DNA of 35,875 nucleotides, taken from positions 1-35,875 of IMG/VR virus record IMGVR_UViG_3300048592_000501; one strand, 5' to 3'. Numbering within the stretch: position 1 is the first letter of the stretch; each line of letters opens with the position of its first letter. Below the pieces are notes generated by a model. That model searched no databases and had not been told where the DNA came from. It was given only the letters and a program-made list of their open reading frames with translations. A program made the position numbers and the translations under genes. Shown piece after piece: positions 6,975-14,467 of the stretch. The DNA comes from a virus.

Positions 6975-8558
6975 CTAGGCACGCAGCGCCTCACGCAGCT
7001 CACGCACCGCCTCAACCATCGCCGCCTCAGCCGCCGGCGTGGTCGCACCCATCGGTGGCGCTTCCCCATCTGGGAACATCCGGTCAATCACCTGGTCAAC
7101 ATCCCCGACCCCCAGCGCCGTCAACAGCATCGACGACAGCGTCCGCAGGTCAACCGTCCCGGCCAGCGCCTGGCCCCGCAGCGTCGCCGCATCTACCATC
7201 GCCCCGATCATCCCCGGCGTGTCTTCCTGCACCAGTGGCGGAAAATCCACCACCACCCGAGGCCACACCCCATCATTCCACACCACCCGCTCAAAGACAG
7301 CGCCCTCTTCCACCACCCGATCGATCGTGCCGACCCCTCGCAGCGCACCGCCCGGCGCCCTCACCTGCCAGAAGAGCACAAAATCATGGATCGCATTCAG
7401 CACGTCCGCCCACAACATCTGCCGGTCACGCATCGCCAGCTCAGTCGGTCGATCCAGGCTCTTCGCCGTCGCCAGACTGCCCACGCTCGCATCGCCAAAA
7501 AACGTCTCCGGCAAATTCAGGCTCGCCGCCACCATCAGCAAAATGCGCCGGCCATCCTCGGCGCTCACCGTGGCGCCACTGGTCCGCACCGCCTCCAGCT
7601 TCACCCCCTCGCCGGCGATGAACGTGCTTCCTGCCACCGGCGCCGGATTCGTGATCGTCCCGTCGCCCGCTGCCGAGCTCGCTAGCTTCGCCTTCGCCGC
7701 CATCACCGCCGACTTCCCGCCTGGCTGGCTCAACTGGAACGCAAAGCGCCGATACGCCCGCACAATACTCGCCCAATCCTCGAGGAACTCTTTGTACGCC
7801 TTGGCCCAATCAATCGCCGCATACACCTCCGACAACCCGAACTTCCAGTTGGAGAAGCTGCCCACCTTCACATGGTAGATCGGCGACTCCCACATCACCG
7901 GCTTCGAGCCGATAAACGCCGGCTTCTGCACCGGGTCATAGCGCCAATCCGGGTAATATGCCTCCTTCGTGCTCATCTCCTGTGCGCCGGTCTGCATATT
8001 CAGCCGGCTCTCTGTCCACGAGCGCAGGTAATACCACGGCGTGCGTGCATCGTTCGGATCGCAGATCACGTCCTGGATCTCCTCGAACGGCGCCGTCCGC
8101 ACCCGCACCCGCCCCGTCGATCGGTTCACAAACAGGCAGAAAAACAGATTGCCTGTCACCTGCAGCTCGATTTCCTTGGCGCTCATCTCCTGCTGACTGA
8201 GTTCCGTCGCATTCTTCGGGTCTTCATAAAACGCCGTCAGCGCATCGTCCAGCGCCGCATCCTCCGCCCGCACGTTATACCCTTGCCCAAACACATACAG
8301 CCGCTGCACCGCCACGCCCCGCTTGATCAGCGGATTCTTGATCGCCATGATCCGGCTCAGCTCCGTAATCGTCGCCAGACCCGGCCGGCTGAACTCCTGG
8401 TCCGCCTGTGTCGTCAGCAGCCGCCAATCCATCGACTCCAGCGTCCACTCCAGCGCCGCCAGCCGCTCATGCATCTCAACGACCTCAGCCGCCTCCAACA
8501 GCGACGCCTCGCCATTCACCGCCCCTCGCCCCTCGCCCCTGTCCTCATAAGTCCCCAT
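6975..8558 (-). CDS. Portal protein
   Basis: The 527-residue product has portal features: ITELSRIMAIKNPLIKRGVA near the N-terminus, a clip/stem region with PFEEIQDVICDPND, YHVKVGSFSNWKFGLSEVY, and KAYKEFLEDWASIVRAYRRFA, and a C-terminal crown with SLNLPETFFGDAS and LDRPTELAMRDRQ. It forms the 12-mer ring through which DNA is packaged and lies downstream of the large terminase. Its ATG is embedded in a dispersed dyad (GATAATGGGG), and codons 6-13 are heptad-derived (EDRGEGRGAVNG). The N-terminus is therefore unlike related portals and a later start cannot be excluded. Confidence 0.85.
   Translation of the reverse strand: MGTYEDRGEGRGAVNGEASLLEAAEVVEMHERLAALEWTLESMDWRLLTTQADQEFSRPGLATITELSRIMAIKNPLIKRGVAVQRLYVFGQGYNVRAEDAALDDALTAFYEDPKNATELSQQEMSAKEIELQVTGNLFFCLFVNRSTGRVRVRTAPFEEIQDVICDPNDARTPWYYLRSWTESRLNMQTGAQEMSTKEAYYPDWRYDPVQKPAFIGSKPVMWESPIYHVKVGSFSNWKFGLSEVYAAIDWAKAYKEFLEDWASIVRAYRRFAFQLSQPGGKSAVMAAKAKLASSAAGDGTITNPAPVAGSTFIAGEGVKLEAVRTSGATVSAEDGRRILLMVAASLNLPETFFGDASVGSLATAKSLDRPTELAMRDRQMLWADVLNAIHDFVLFWQVRAPGGALRGVGTIDRVVEEGAVFERVVWNDGVWPRVVVDFPPLVQEDTPGMIGAMVDAATLRGQALAGTVDLRTLSSMLLTALGVGDVDQVIDRMFPDGEAPPMGATTPAAEAAMVEAVRELREALRA
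8519..8540 (-). repeat. Heptad repeat at the portal N-terminus
   Basis: Three GAGGGGC heptads immediately follow the dyad that contains the portal ATG. Confidence 0.75.
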
Positions 8559-8569
8559 TATCTGTACAC
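8539..8569 (-). promoter_or_regulatory. Dispersed dyad motif spanning the portal start codon
   Basis: The minus strand reads GTGTACAGATAAT, GGGGA, CTTATGAGGACAG. The ATG of the portal gene is the last three bases of GATAATG. A protein bound here would cover the initiation region in DNA. Confidence 0.6.
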
Positions 8570-8570
8570 C

Positions 8571-8807
8571 CTACTCCTTCGCCTGCCCGGCCGCCAGCAT
8601 CGTCGCAATCGCCCCGACCGCCGTCCCCACAATCGTCCACACCTCACCCGGAATCACCCGCTCAAAGAGCGCCAGCACAATCGCCCCGATCACCGCAATC
8701 AACCCGATCGCCACCATCCCGATCACGGCGATCATGTACAAGTCAATCGACCGCTTGTCCTGCAAAACCTCATCCGGCAGCGCCGCCGGCCGCACATCCT
8801 CACTCAT
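8571..8807 (-). CDS. Two-pass small membrane protein (holin-like)
   Basis: The ATG at 8807 (after GGGAGG; ATGA overlap with the previous gene) gives 78 residues. After an N-terminal cytosolic stretch (SEDVRPAALPDEVLQDKRSI) come two hydrophobic segments, YMIAVIGMVAIGLIAVIGAI and VWTIVGTAVGAIATMLAAGQ. Size and topology suit a class II holin, but genes of this kind between terminase and portal can have other roles. There is no endolysin next to it. Confidence 0.65.
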   Translation of the reverse strand: MSEDVRPAALPDEVLQDKRSIDLYMIAVIGMVAIGLIAVIGAIVLALFERVIPGEVWTIVGTAVGAIATMLAAGQAKE

Positions 8808-9040
8808 GCCCACGCCCTCCCCAGAACCAGGTCAATCCGCCGCCGAATCTCGGCCATATCCGAACCGGCCACCGTCACCACCTCGCCACGGCTCAGCCGT
8901 AGCATAGCTTCCTCGACCGCCGTACACATCGAACGCAGCGTCGTCGTGCCCTGCACGTCAATCTGCCGATCCCGCACCTGTACCCGATACGCCGCACACG
9001 CCCCACCCGCTACTGCCATAACTCGCCCCTCGCAACTCAT
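8804..9040 (-). CDS. Small uncharacterised protein
   Basis: The frame ends at 8804 and opens at ATG 9040, directly after the terminase stop, or at ATG 9019. The second start reads MAVAGGACAAYRVQVRDRQI and is preceded by GCGAGGGGCGAGTT, so a heptad may act as its ribosome site. The 71-78 residue product has a beta-rich N-terminal part (VQVRDRQIDVQGTTTLRSM) and a helical C-terminus. No family is recognised. Confidence 0.55.
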   Translation of the reverse strand: MSCEGRVMAVAGGACAAYRVQVRDRQIDVQGTTTLRSMCTAVEEAMLRLSRGEVVTVAGSDMAEIRRRIDLVLGRAWA

Positions 9041-10558
9041 TCAGTACGGCGAAATCTCCAACGCCTCATCCACCACCACCATCCCCGCTGGCACCGTGAT
9101 CAACTCCATCAACCGATTGAATCCCGCCGCCGCTGCGTCAGCCTGATCCCTGTATCGCCCGTTTGGAATCGCTGTCAGCTCGTCGATAAATGCCTCATTC
9201 CAGGACCCGGCCACCAGCCGCACGTTGCCCGCCTCGGCCTGCGCCGCGAAGGGCAGCAGGCGAGTGTCCTTGTCGCCCGAGGGACGGTCGGCAAACGCCG
9301 CATAGCCTGCCAACAGCCGGATGTCATCCTGCACCGAATCCAGCCCGCTGGATCCCGGCTCCTGCTCGACGCCAATCACGACCTCGATGCCGTCCAGCTG
9401 TGCCGTCTGGCGCATCACCGCCCGACGCTCGCCGGTGCTCCACTGGCCTCGCTTCACATCCTCCACATAGACAATGCCGTCGGCGCCATAGGACAACCGC
9501 ACGCCCGCCGTGAATTTGGCCGAAACTTTCGTCGATGCCGCTTTGTCCCAGTAGCGCACCCGCCCCAACGTAGCAGACGGCACGGCCTGCACAATCGGCA
9601 GCCACGCCCGCTTGACCAGCGTCCCCTCGGCCGCCGTGGGTGCGCCCTGGTACTCGGCCGCAAAAACCAGGCTGCCCACATCACGCCGGATCAGCGCCAT
9701 CTCCGTCTCGCTGTAACGTCGTGGCGCCAGCGCCTCACCCGGCTCACGCCCCAGCGGGTCTACTGCGCCCTGCGCCAGCCCCATCCGCCGATCGTTGTAA
9801 TCCCGCTCCTCCTGCGTCTCCGCCACCGCCGGTAGCCGCAGCACCCTCCACTCACTGCCCTGCTCCCGCAGCAGCCGACCGGCCAAATCATCCTCGTGCC
9901 ACCGGGTCATAATCAACACAATCGCCCCGCCCTCCCAGATGCGAGTGCGGAACGTTCCTCGATACCAGTTCCACACCCGATCCCGGTGCGTCTGGCTCGA
10001 TGCCTGTTCCCAATTCTCGAATGGATCGTCGATGATCCCCAGCTTGGCGCCGTGTCCCGTGACGGGACCGCCCACACCCACAGCGAGCAGCCCTCCCCGA
10101 TACCCGGCGAGTTGCCACCGTGCCACCGCCCGGCTGTCCGACCGCAGCGCCACCGGCTCTTCCACCGGCGACAACTCCCCAAACAACGACCGGAACTCAT
10201 CCCCAATCAAAATGTCCCGCACTTGGCGGGACTTCGACTCCGCCAGCGTCGCACCGTAGGAGGTCAGAATCACCGGCTCGTCAGGATGCGTCCCCAGCCA
10301 AAACGCCGGCAGGCGCACCGATGTTAGCTCGCTCTTGCCATGCTGCGGAGGCGCAAAAATCATCAGCCGCTTAACCTCCCCCGCCACCACCCGATCCAGC
10401 GTCGCCGCCATCAGCTCGTGCACCGGATCGGCCACATACTGCGCATACGTGTATTCCGTAAACGCAAGCAGCGACGCCCTGGCCTGGCGTCTCGCCAGCA
10501 GCCTGGCCGCCGCCAATGCCCGCACATCCTCATCCGCATTTCGCAACCCGCCCCTCAC
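9041..10558 (-). CDS. terL: Terminase large subunit
   Basis: This 505-residue packaging motor starts at GTG 10558 (GTGA overlap with the previous gene). The N-terminal ATPase has Walker A PPQHGKSE, an adenine-site region LTSYGATLAESKSRQVRDI, Walker B LGIIDDP, and a coupling motif LIMTRWHEDDLAGRL. The C-terminal RNase H-like nuclease shows RYWDKAAS, VVIGVEQEPGSSG and RDQADAAAAGF, with acidic residues in the expected places. It cuts and translocates DNA into the prohead through the portal. Length and domain order are normal. Confidence 0.93.
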   Translation of the reverse strand: MRGGLRNADEDVRALAAARLLARRQARASLLAFTEYTYAQYVADPVHELMAATLDRVVAGEVKRLMIFAPPQHGKSELTSVRLPAFWLGTHPDEPVILTSYGATLAESKSRQVRDILIGDEFRSLFGELSPVEEPVALRSDSRAVARWQLAGYRGGLLAVGVGGPVTGHGAKLGIIDDPFENWEQASSQTHRDRVWNWYRGTFRTRIWEGGAIVLIMTRWHEDDLAGRLLREQGSEWRVLRLPAVAETQEERDYNDRRMGLAQGAVDPLGREPGEALAPRRYSETEMALIRRDVGSLVFAAEYQGAPTAAEGTLVKRAWLPIVQAVPSATLGRVRYWDKAASTKVSAKFTAGVRLSYGADGIVYVEDVKRGQWSTGERRAVMRQTAQLDGIEVVIGVEQEPGSSGLDSVQDDIRLLAGYAAFADRPSGDKDTRLLPFAAQAEAGNVRLVAGSWNEAFIDELTAIPNGRYRDQADAAAAGFNRLMELITVPAGMVVVDEALEISPY

Positions 10559-10758
10559 TGTGGAAATTCTCCAGTCAATGCTGCCAGCACCGCCGGCGCA
10601 TCCTCCCGCCGCACAAACACCGTCCGGCCGGCCTGCGCCACCTCGATCGCACTCGCCAGCGCCAGCGGCTTGCTATACTGGAGCACCACCGCAACACAAA
10701 AAACCTTACCGTCAGGCCGCCGTCCAATCCGGGCCGCCTCAATCCCGGTCAACTGCAC
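10555..10758 (-). CDS. Small protein upstream of terL
   Basis: A GTG start at 10758, behind AGGAGA, gives 67 residues: VQLTGIEAARIGRRPDGKVF, CVAVVLQYSKPLALASAIEV, and AGRTVFVRREDAPAVLAALT. It has an alternating beta/alpha pattern and no known motif. It overlaps both neighbours, which suggests coupling with terL. Function unknown. Confidence 0.55.
   Translation of the reverse strand: MQLTGIEAARIGRRPDGKVFCVAVVLQYSKPLALASAIEVAQAGRTVFVRREDAPAVLAALTGEFPQ
10556..10576. promoter_or_regulatory. Imperfect copy of the parB palindrome
   Basis: It matches 18 of 21 bases of the perfect palindrome at 22827-22847 (arms near GACTGG and CCAGTC around GAAATTC). It straddles the terL start. It may be a second ParB-type binding site. 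Confidence 0.4.
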
Positions 10759-10918
10759 CTGACTTCTCCTCTCTTGAATCCAAATCCAACAACTCAATCA
10801 ATAGCTGAAGCGCCGTTAGCGTATCCGCTGTCATACTAACCAGCCGGTGCAGCAACTCCACCATATACGCCAACCGCTCTTGAATCTCCTGCGCATCGGT
10901 TCCATTCATGCTGGTCAT
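10739..10918 (-). CDS. Small helical protein
   Basis: The ATG at 10918 (or 10909) lies inside the right end of a dispersed dyad, giving up to 59 residues. The product (MTSMNGTDAQEIQERLAYMV, ELLHRLVSMTADTLTALQLL) is a continuous amphipathic helix with leucines in heptad spacing, then an acidic/basic tail. It could be a small coiled-coil partner of terminase. This is inferred only from position. Confidence 0.5.
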   Translation of the reverse strand: MTSMNGTDAQEIQERLAYMVELLHRLVSMTADTLTALQLLIELLDLDSREEKSGAVDRD

Positions 10919-10940
10919 ATAACAAACAGTTATCGATCCT
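10911..10940 (-). promoter_or_regulatory. Dispersed dyad motif
   Basis: The minus strand reads ATCGATAAC, five bases, GTTATATGACCAG. It contains the start of the next gene (ATGACCAGC). Confidence 0.6.
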
Positions 10941-11211
10941 GATTCAGCAGGCCATGCACCAGCCGCTCCAGATGGCGCACCCGGCTCTCCAGCCCGGCGA
11001 TCTGCCGTTTCGCCGTCTCCGGCCACGGCCACGGCTCACACGCTGTCTGTCGCATGATTGGCGCCGATTGACGGACCTCCTCAATCAGATTGCGCTTGGC
11101 CGTCTCAAACCACGGTTCAGGCCGTGTCGTATGACGTTTCACCCATTCGTTTATTTCGTCCGGCATCGCATACTCCGCATCCATCAGATCGACAACCGCA
11201 CCCTCACCCAT
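10930..11211 (-). CDS. Uncharacterised protein next to the small terminase
   Basis: The ATG at 11211, preceded by GGGGAGG, gives 93 residues (MGEGAVVDLMDAEYAMPDEI). It has two PWxETAKR motifs (EPWFETAKRNLIE and WPWPETAKRQIAG) and a C-terminal coiled coil (LESRVRHLERLVHGLL). The duplicated motif suggests an internal repeat of about 35 residues. Its start overlaps the end of the probable small terminase gene by a few bases. Function unknown. Confidence 0.6.
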   Translation of the reverse strand: MGEGAVVDLMDAEYAMPDEINEWVKRHTTRPEPWFETAKRNLIEEVRQSAPIMRQTACEPWPWPETAKRQIAGLESRVRHLERLVHGLLNQDR

Positions 11212-11213
11212 GC

Positions 11214-11780
11214 TCACGCCTCCCCTGTGGCAATCGCCGCCAACTGTTCGTCGGTCAGCTCGTCGAGATTCGTCACCGCCACCGGCCTGGATGCGTCGCC
11301 AACCAGCGTGCGCTCGCTCCGGTCGGTCATCATGCCTGCCATCGTCATCAACATCTTCCTGTCCTGGAAACCCTGCGTCCCGCCGTGCTTCGCACTGTGA
11401 ATCGACGCCCACATGATGTCTGGCAGGAACTCCCGGAGCATCGCCTCCATGCCAGCCGTCGATGTCTGGAATAAATCGGGGTATTGATTCATCCATTTGT
11501 AGAACACATTGTCGGACGTGAAGCCAAGCAGCGTCGCCAACTCGTTCTGCGTGCGTGGCTGCCGTAATTGTTTCGGCAACGCCCGCCACACGGCGAAAGC
11601 CGCCAGCGCCCAGGTATTGCCGCCCGTTTTCTCCTGCTGGCGCAGAAACTCGATCATGTCTCGGTACAGCGAATGCAGCCGCTCACGCAGCTCGCATCGC
11701 TCTGCATATGCGTCTGTCTCCTCATCCTCTATGCGCTCCGGCGCCTGCTGGAGCCATGCCTCCCACTGTGCTCTGGCCAT
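11214..11780 (-). CDS. Probable terminase small subunit
   Basis: The 188-residue product has a helical N-terminus (MARAQWEAWLQQAPERIEDE), then TQNELATLLGFTSDNVFYKW, a helix-turn-helix of the phBC6A51/terS type, and a helical core (MEAMLREFLPDIMWASIHSA, DRKMLMTMAGMMTDRSERTL). It would bind the packaging site and recruit TerL. It lies about 650 bases upstream of terL with two small genes between. The HTH and place are good evidence; the family match is not certain. Confidence 0.65.
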   Translation of the reverse strand: MARAQWEAWLQQAPERIEDEETDAYAERCELRERLHSLYRDMIEFLRQQEKTGGNTWALAAFAVWRALPKQLRQPRTQNELATLLGFTSDNVFYKWMNQYPDLFQTSTAGMEAMLREFLPDIMWASIHSAKHGGTQGFQDRKMLMTMAGMMTDRSERTLVGDASRPVAVTNLDELTDEQLAAIATGEA

Positions 11781-11863
11781 GTCGTCAAAAACTGGAAAAA
11801 GTCACCAACACTCAAAGCACAGCGGGCGACAGCCCGCCCTGGTCGCTGTCGCCCGCCCTATCT

Positions 11864-12202
11864 CTACACGAAGTCAATCCGCCGCTGCTCATCATCCCGT
11901 GGCGCCGCTTTCAGCACATGCCACTCTGCCAGCACCGCCAGTAACAGCGCCGTCGCTCGCCAACCAACCACCAGCGCCATCGCCACCACAATACCCGTAT
12001 TGATATGCAACAGCGGAACTAATGGCTGATAGTAATGCCTGGTGGACAGGCCAATCAGCAAAAATAGGAAGAACCACGAGAGTATCATATAGATCCAGGC
12101 TACCAATCGCTCACGCCGATTCCATGCCACCAATGCAAAATACATATAGGCAGGAAACATCAGGAAGTAACAAAACGCCCGGATTAACTCGTCCACCGTC
12201 AT
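11864..12202 (-). CDS. Multi-pass membrane protein, holin candidate
   Basis: The ATG at 12202 (ATGA overlap with the previous gene) gives 112 residues. There are three hydrophobic stretches: FCYFLMFPAYMYFALVAW, LVAWIYMILSWFFLFLLIGL, and TGIVVAMALVVGWRATALLL. The C-terminus is charged. This fits a class I holin, but no adjacent lysin gene is recognisable. It may alternatively be a lysogenic-conversion membrane protein. Confidence 0.6.
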   Translation of the reverse strand: MTVDELIRAFCYFLMFPAYMYFALVAWNRRERLVAWIYMILSWFFLFLLIGLSTRHYYQPLVPLLHINTGIVVAMALVVGWRATALLLAVLAEWHVLKAAPRDDEQRRIDFV

Positions 12203-12489
12203 CGCAGCACCTGAACCAGATACATCATCAGCAGCGTGCTCGCTACTGCCATCGCCGCCACGAACACCCCCCACTGCCAGCGATTTAGAGGATACCCACT
12301 ATGCTGATGCATCCAATATTGCATCAGGTAATCCAACTGCTCATATTCATCAATGTACTGATCTAGCAAATAGACCGTGCCCGGCGTGTGCGTGGCTGCC
12401 ACTTCCTCTACTCGCTCAACCGCCCGGATCCTATCATCCAGTTGGCGCAACCGCCGCCGCACCGCTGGAAAATCCAAATCAACCGGCAT
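12199..12489 (-). CDS. Coiled-coil protein with C-terminal membrane anchor
   Basis: The 96-residue protein (MPVDLDFPAVRRRLRQLDDR) has an N-terminal coiled coil (IRAVERVEEV), a Tyr/Asp-rich middle (YLLDQYIDEYEQLDYLMQYW), and one membrane segment (GVFVAAMAVASTLLMMYLVQ) at the end. It is coupled to the holin-like gene. The pair resembles holin plus membrane accessory genes. A GAGGACGAG purine stretch precedes the ATG. Confidence 0.6.
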   Translation of the reverse strand: MPVDLDFPAVRRRLRQLDDRIRAVERVEEVAATHTPGTVYLLDQYIDEYEQLDYLMQYWMHQHSGYPLNRWQWGVFVAAMAVASTLLMMYLVQVLR

Positions 12490-12716
12490 CTCGTCCTCAG
12501 TATATCACCATTTGACCAAAAACCTCACGGATATGCAAAAATGGCAAAAAAACGCCCTGCGATAATGCTTCAATGTCGAAATTATACGCCCGCAACATCC
12601 CATTAATGCTATCGTAAGAAGCACCCCGAATCCCGCACCGCCCCACCACGGCGAGGTGACGAGTTTTGAAATTGGCATGGTTTGGGGGTAGACATCGTGC
12701 TATCAATCAATTATCG
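12490..12716 (-). promoter_or_regulatory. Intergenic region with possible promoter
   Basis: No convincing gene is seen. On the minus strand GTGATATACT (-10-like, 12504-12499) lies 17 bases after TATCCGTGAGGT (12533-12522). The latter element is shared with the promoter at 5623-5651. The predicted start would be very near ATG 12489, so the transcript may be leaderless or the promoter false. A TTG-initiated 69-codon frame (12497-12706) was not accepted as a gene. A weak dyad copy is at 12697-12722. Confidence 0.35.
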
Positions 12717-13220
12717 TTACGGGTCAACCATTCCCCGCACCGTCTCCACCGCCGTGGCCAGCCGCCCATCGTCGCCGGCCTGGCACGCTGCCGCCAGCTC
12801 GCCCAGCACCGTGGCACCCTGCCCGCTCGCCCTGGTCGCCGCGCCGGCCGCCACCGTCCCGCACGCCTCCAACAGCGCCGGCGAGCGCTCCCCATCCGCC
12901 AACCGACGCACCACCGACAGCAGCGCCGCCGTCAACTGGTCAGCCGTCACCGTCGCCGGATCTCGCTCCAGCACATAGCGCAGCGCCTCATCGAACGCCG
13001 CATCCACCACAGCCTGCACCAACACTCCTGGCGTCTCCGTCACAAACTCCCCTCCTGGAAGGGGCGCACTTGTGCTACTGGCCGCCGCCGGTGTTGCCGT
13101 GCTGGCAACCGGCGTCTTGGTCGGCGTAGCCGTCGGCCCGGCCTGTCCGCCACACCCCACCAGCACCACCACCGCCACCGCCACCATCACGCCCCTCGCA
13201 ACTCGCCCCTCGCCTCTCAT
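12717..13220 (-). CDS. Lipoprotein with Thr/Pro-rich linker
   Basis: The ATG at 13220 overlaps the integrase stop (ATGA) and follows TGGAGG. The 167-residue product has a signal peptide ending in lipobox LVGC (Cys23), a low-complexity linker (GPTATPTKTPVASTATPAAA), and a helical domain (TPGVLVQAVVDAAFDEALRY to GRLATAVETVRGMVDP). The basic n-region (RGEGRVARG) is encoded by heptads. It would be anchored outside the membrane. Next to int, it may be a lysogen-expressed surface protein such as a superinfection-exclusion factor. TPT linkers are common in Chloroflexota secreted proteins. Confidence 0.7.
   Translation of the reverse strand: MRGEGRVARGVMVAVAVVVLVGCGGQAGPTATPTKTPVASTATPAAASSTSAPLPGGEFVTETPGVLVQAVVDAAFDEALRYVLERDPATVTADQLTAALLSVVRRLADGERSPALLEACGTVAAGAATRASGQGATVLGELAAACQAGDDGRLATAVETVRGMVDP
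13191..13218 (-). repeat. Heptad repeat encoding the signal-peptide n-region
   Basis: The block reads GAGGCGA, GGGGCGA, GTTGCGA, GGGGCG on the minus strand, directly after the lipoprotein ATG. Confidence 0.7.
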
Positions 13221-14155
13221 CCCAACCTCCAATTATCCACCGGGCTCGCCCGCCTGTGCGCCTCCGCAATATCCGTCTGCGCCAGCGCTAGGTACCGCTT
13301 GACCATCTCCATTGTAGCATGACCGAGCAACCGCTGGAGCGTGTACACGTCTCCGCCATTCCTCAGATAATTGACCGCAAACGTGTGGCGGAACCGGTGC
13401 GGATTCACCACCTCCGCCACCTCCGCCCGCTGCCCGGCGCCCAGCAGCATCTTGCGCAGCGCCGCCCGGTCCAGCGGCTGGCCTCGCTTCGTCTCGAAGA
13501 GCGCCGCATCTGGCCGCCGCGCATCCTCAGCACGCCGGCTCAGGTACGACCACAGCGCCGCCTTCGCCGTCACGCCAAGGTAGACCGTCCTGCCCTTGTC
13601 GCCTTTGCCGTGCCGCACCTGTACAACGCCGCTCTTCATATCCACGTCGCCGACCACCAGATCGCACAGCTCCTGCGCCCGCACCCCCGTATCCAGCAGA
13701 AGCAGCACAATCGCCCGATCCCGGTGCCGTGTTGGTCGGCTCATCTGCGCCGGCGCCCGCTTCTCGCTGCGCCAGGTCGCCGTCTTCTCGACCGCCGTCA
13801 GAATCAGCCGCACATCCGTTTTGCTCAGCGGCACTACCTCACGCGTGCCCGCTTTCGGCGAGCGCACCGCACCCCTTATCACGTGCGGCAGCCCGTAGGC
13901 ATCCTCCAGCCACGTCCAGAACGCTGACAGCCCCGTGTGCGCATTCTTCACCGTCTTCGGCGCCAACTCCCGCTCGACGCGCAGCCAGTAGAGGAACCGG
14001 CGCACCTGGTCAGCATCAACGGCCGCCACGTCCGGATCATCGCCGACGAACTTCTCGAACTGGCGCAGCGTGTTGGCATAGTCGCGCGCCGTGTGCGCGC
14101 TGCCGGCCACCGCCCGCCACATCAGAAACCCCTGCACCGCCTCGCTCAGCCTCAT
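13217..14155 (-). CDS. int: Tyrosine recombinase / integrase
   Basis: The 312-residue enzyme has an N-terminal core-binding SAM-like domain (residues 1-100, ARDYANTLRQFEKFVG, LAPKTVKNAHTGLSAFWTWL) and a catalytic domain. The catalytic residues are Arg in TGVRAQELCDL, Lys in HGKGDKGRTVYL, HRFRH, LLGHATMEMVKRYL (His and nucleophilic Tyr). It is complete. It lies 160 bases from a tRNA-Val 3'-half attP with arm-like repeats, so it probably integrates the phage into a host tRNA-Val gene. A second, different tyrosine recombinase is encoded at 16281-17414. Confidence 0.92.
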   Translation of the reverse strand: MRLSEAVQGFLMWRAVAGSAHTARDYANTLRQFEKFVGDDPDVAAVDADQVRRFLYWLRVERELAPKTVKNAHTGLSAFWTWLEDAYGLPHVIRGAVRSPKAGTREVVPLSKTDVRLILTAVEKTATWRSEKRAPAQMSRPTRHRDRAIVLLLLDTGVRAQELCDLVVGDVDMKSGVVQVRHGKGDKGRTVYLGVTAKAALWSYLSRRAEDARRPDAALFETKRGQPLDRAALRKMLLGAGQRAEVAEVVNPHRFRHTFAVNYLRNGGDVYTLQRLLGHATMEMVKRYLALAQTDIAEAHRRASPVDNWRLG

Positions 14156-14169
14156 AGCGTGCCTCCCAT

Positions 14170-14215
14170 CATCCGTGAGTCATCCAGTCCGAATCATCCG
14201 TGAGGCAGCCAGTTG
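14170..14215. repeat. Integrase arm-type direct repeats (left pair)
   Basis: Two direct repeats, TCATCCGTGAGTCATCCAG (14170-14188) and TCATCCGTGAGGCAGCCAG (14195-14213), lie between int and the tRNA-like core. A third, diverged copy is on the other side of the core at 14412-14432. The arrangement is like P and P' arm sites. Confidence 0.6.
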
Positions 14216-14236
14216 GTCAACCATGGCGCCCGCTTC

Positions 14237-14266
14237 CTGTACCGATAATAAATTTGTTCTGTATAC
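14237..14266. promoter_or_regulatory. Dispersed dyad motif upstream of int
   Basis: The plus strand reads CTGTACCGATAAT, then a poor right half TTGTTCTGTATAC. It abuts the 20-bp hairpin at 14262-14309. Confidence 0.5.
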
Positions 14267-14309
14267 GACAGCAGCCACTCCTGCTAACTGGAGTGGCTGC
14301 TGTCGTATA
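14262..14309. other. Perfect 20-bp inverted repeat
   Basis: The arms 14262-14281 and 14290-14309 are exactly complementary, with an 8-base loop (TGCTAACT). No T-run follows on either strand except a weak TCTGTTTT on the plus side. It lies between the attP core and int, so it may be a terminator, an integrase or excisionase site, or part of attP architecture. Confidence 0.7.
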
Positions 14310-14316
14310 TCTGTTT

Positions 14317-14365
14317 TGGTGGGCGAGAAGGGACTCGAACCCGTGACCTCACGGATGTGAACCGT
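14317..14365 (-). other. attP: attP core: 3' half of a tRNA-Val (CAC)
   Basis: The minus strand carries a tRNA 3' half: anticodon loop TTCACAT (anticodon CAC), variable loop, T-arm GGGTTCGAGTCCC, acceptor strand CTCGCCC, A, then CCA. The 5' half is missing: upstream bases do not form a D-arm and the spacing is too long. GGGCGAT 97 bases upstream is part of a dyad-like sequence. Phage integration commonly uses tRNA 3' ends. Confidence 0.7.
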
Positions 14366-14411
14366 CACCAGGCCGGCGGCCACTCCCAACCGCACGGACT
14401 CCAGTTATCGC

Positions 14412-14432
14412 CCATCCATGACGCATCCAGTT
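14412..14432. repeat. Integrase arm-type repeat (right copy)
   Basis: CATCCATGACGCATCCAGT is a diverged copy of the two repeats at 14170-14213, in the same orientation and on the other side of the tRNA-like core. Confidence 0.5.
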
Positions 14433-14467
14433 GCGCCCAGCCGTGACCGCTACGCCCGCCCTGCCCA

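Noticed and set aside
12497-12706. TTG-initiated 69-codon frame upstream of the coiled-coil membrane gene
   Set aside because: No ribosome site, mixed composition, and promoter-like elements lie within it. Kept as intergenic.
14317-14420. Complete tRNA gene on the minus strand
   Set aside because: The 3' half is good, but no D-arm forms and the 5' acceptor candidate is too far away. Interpreted as an att core only.
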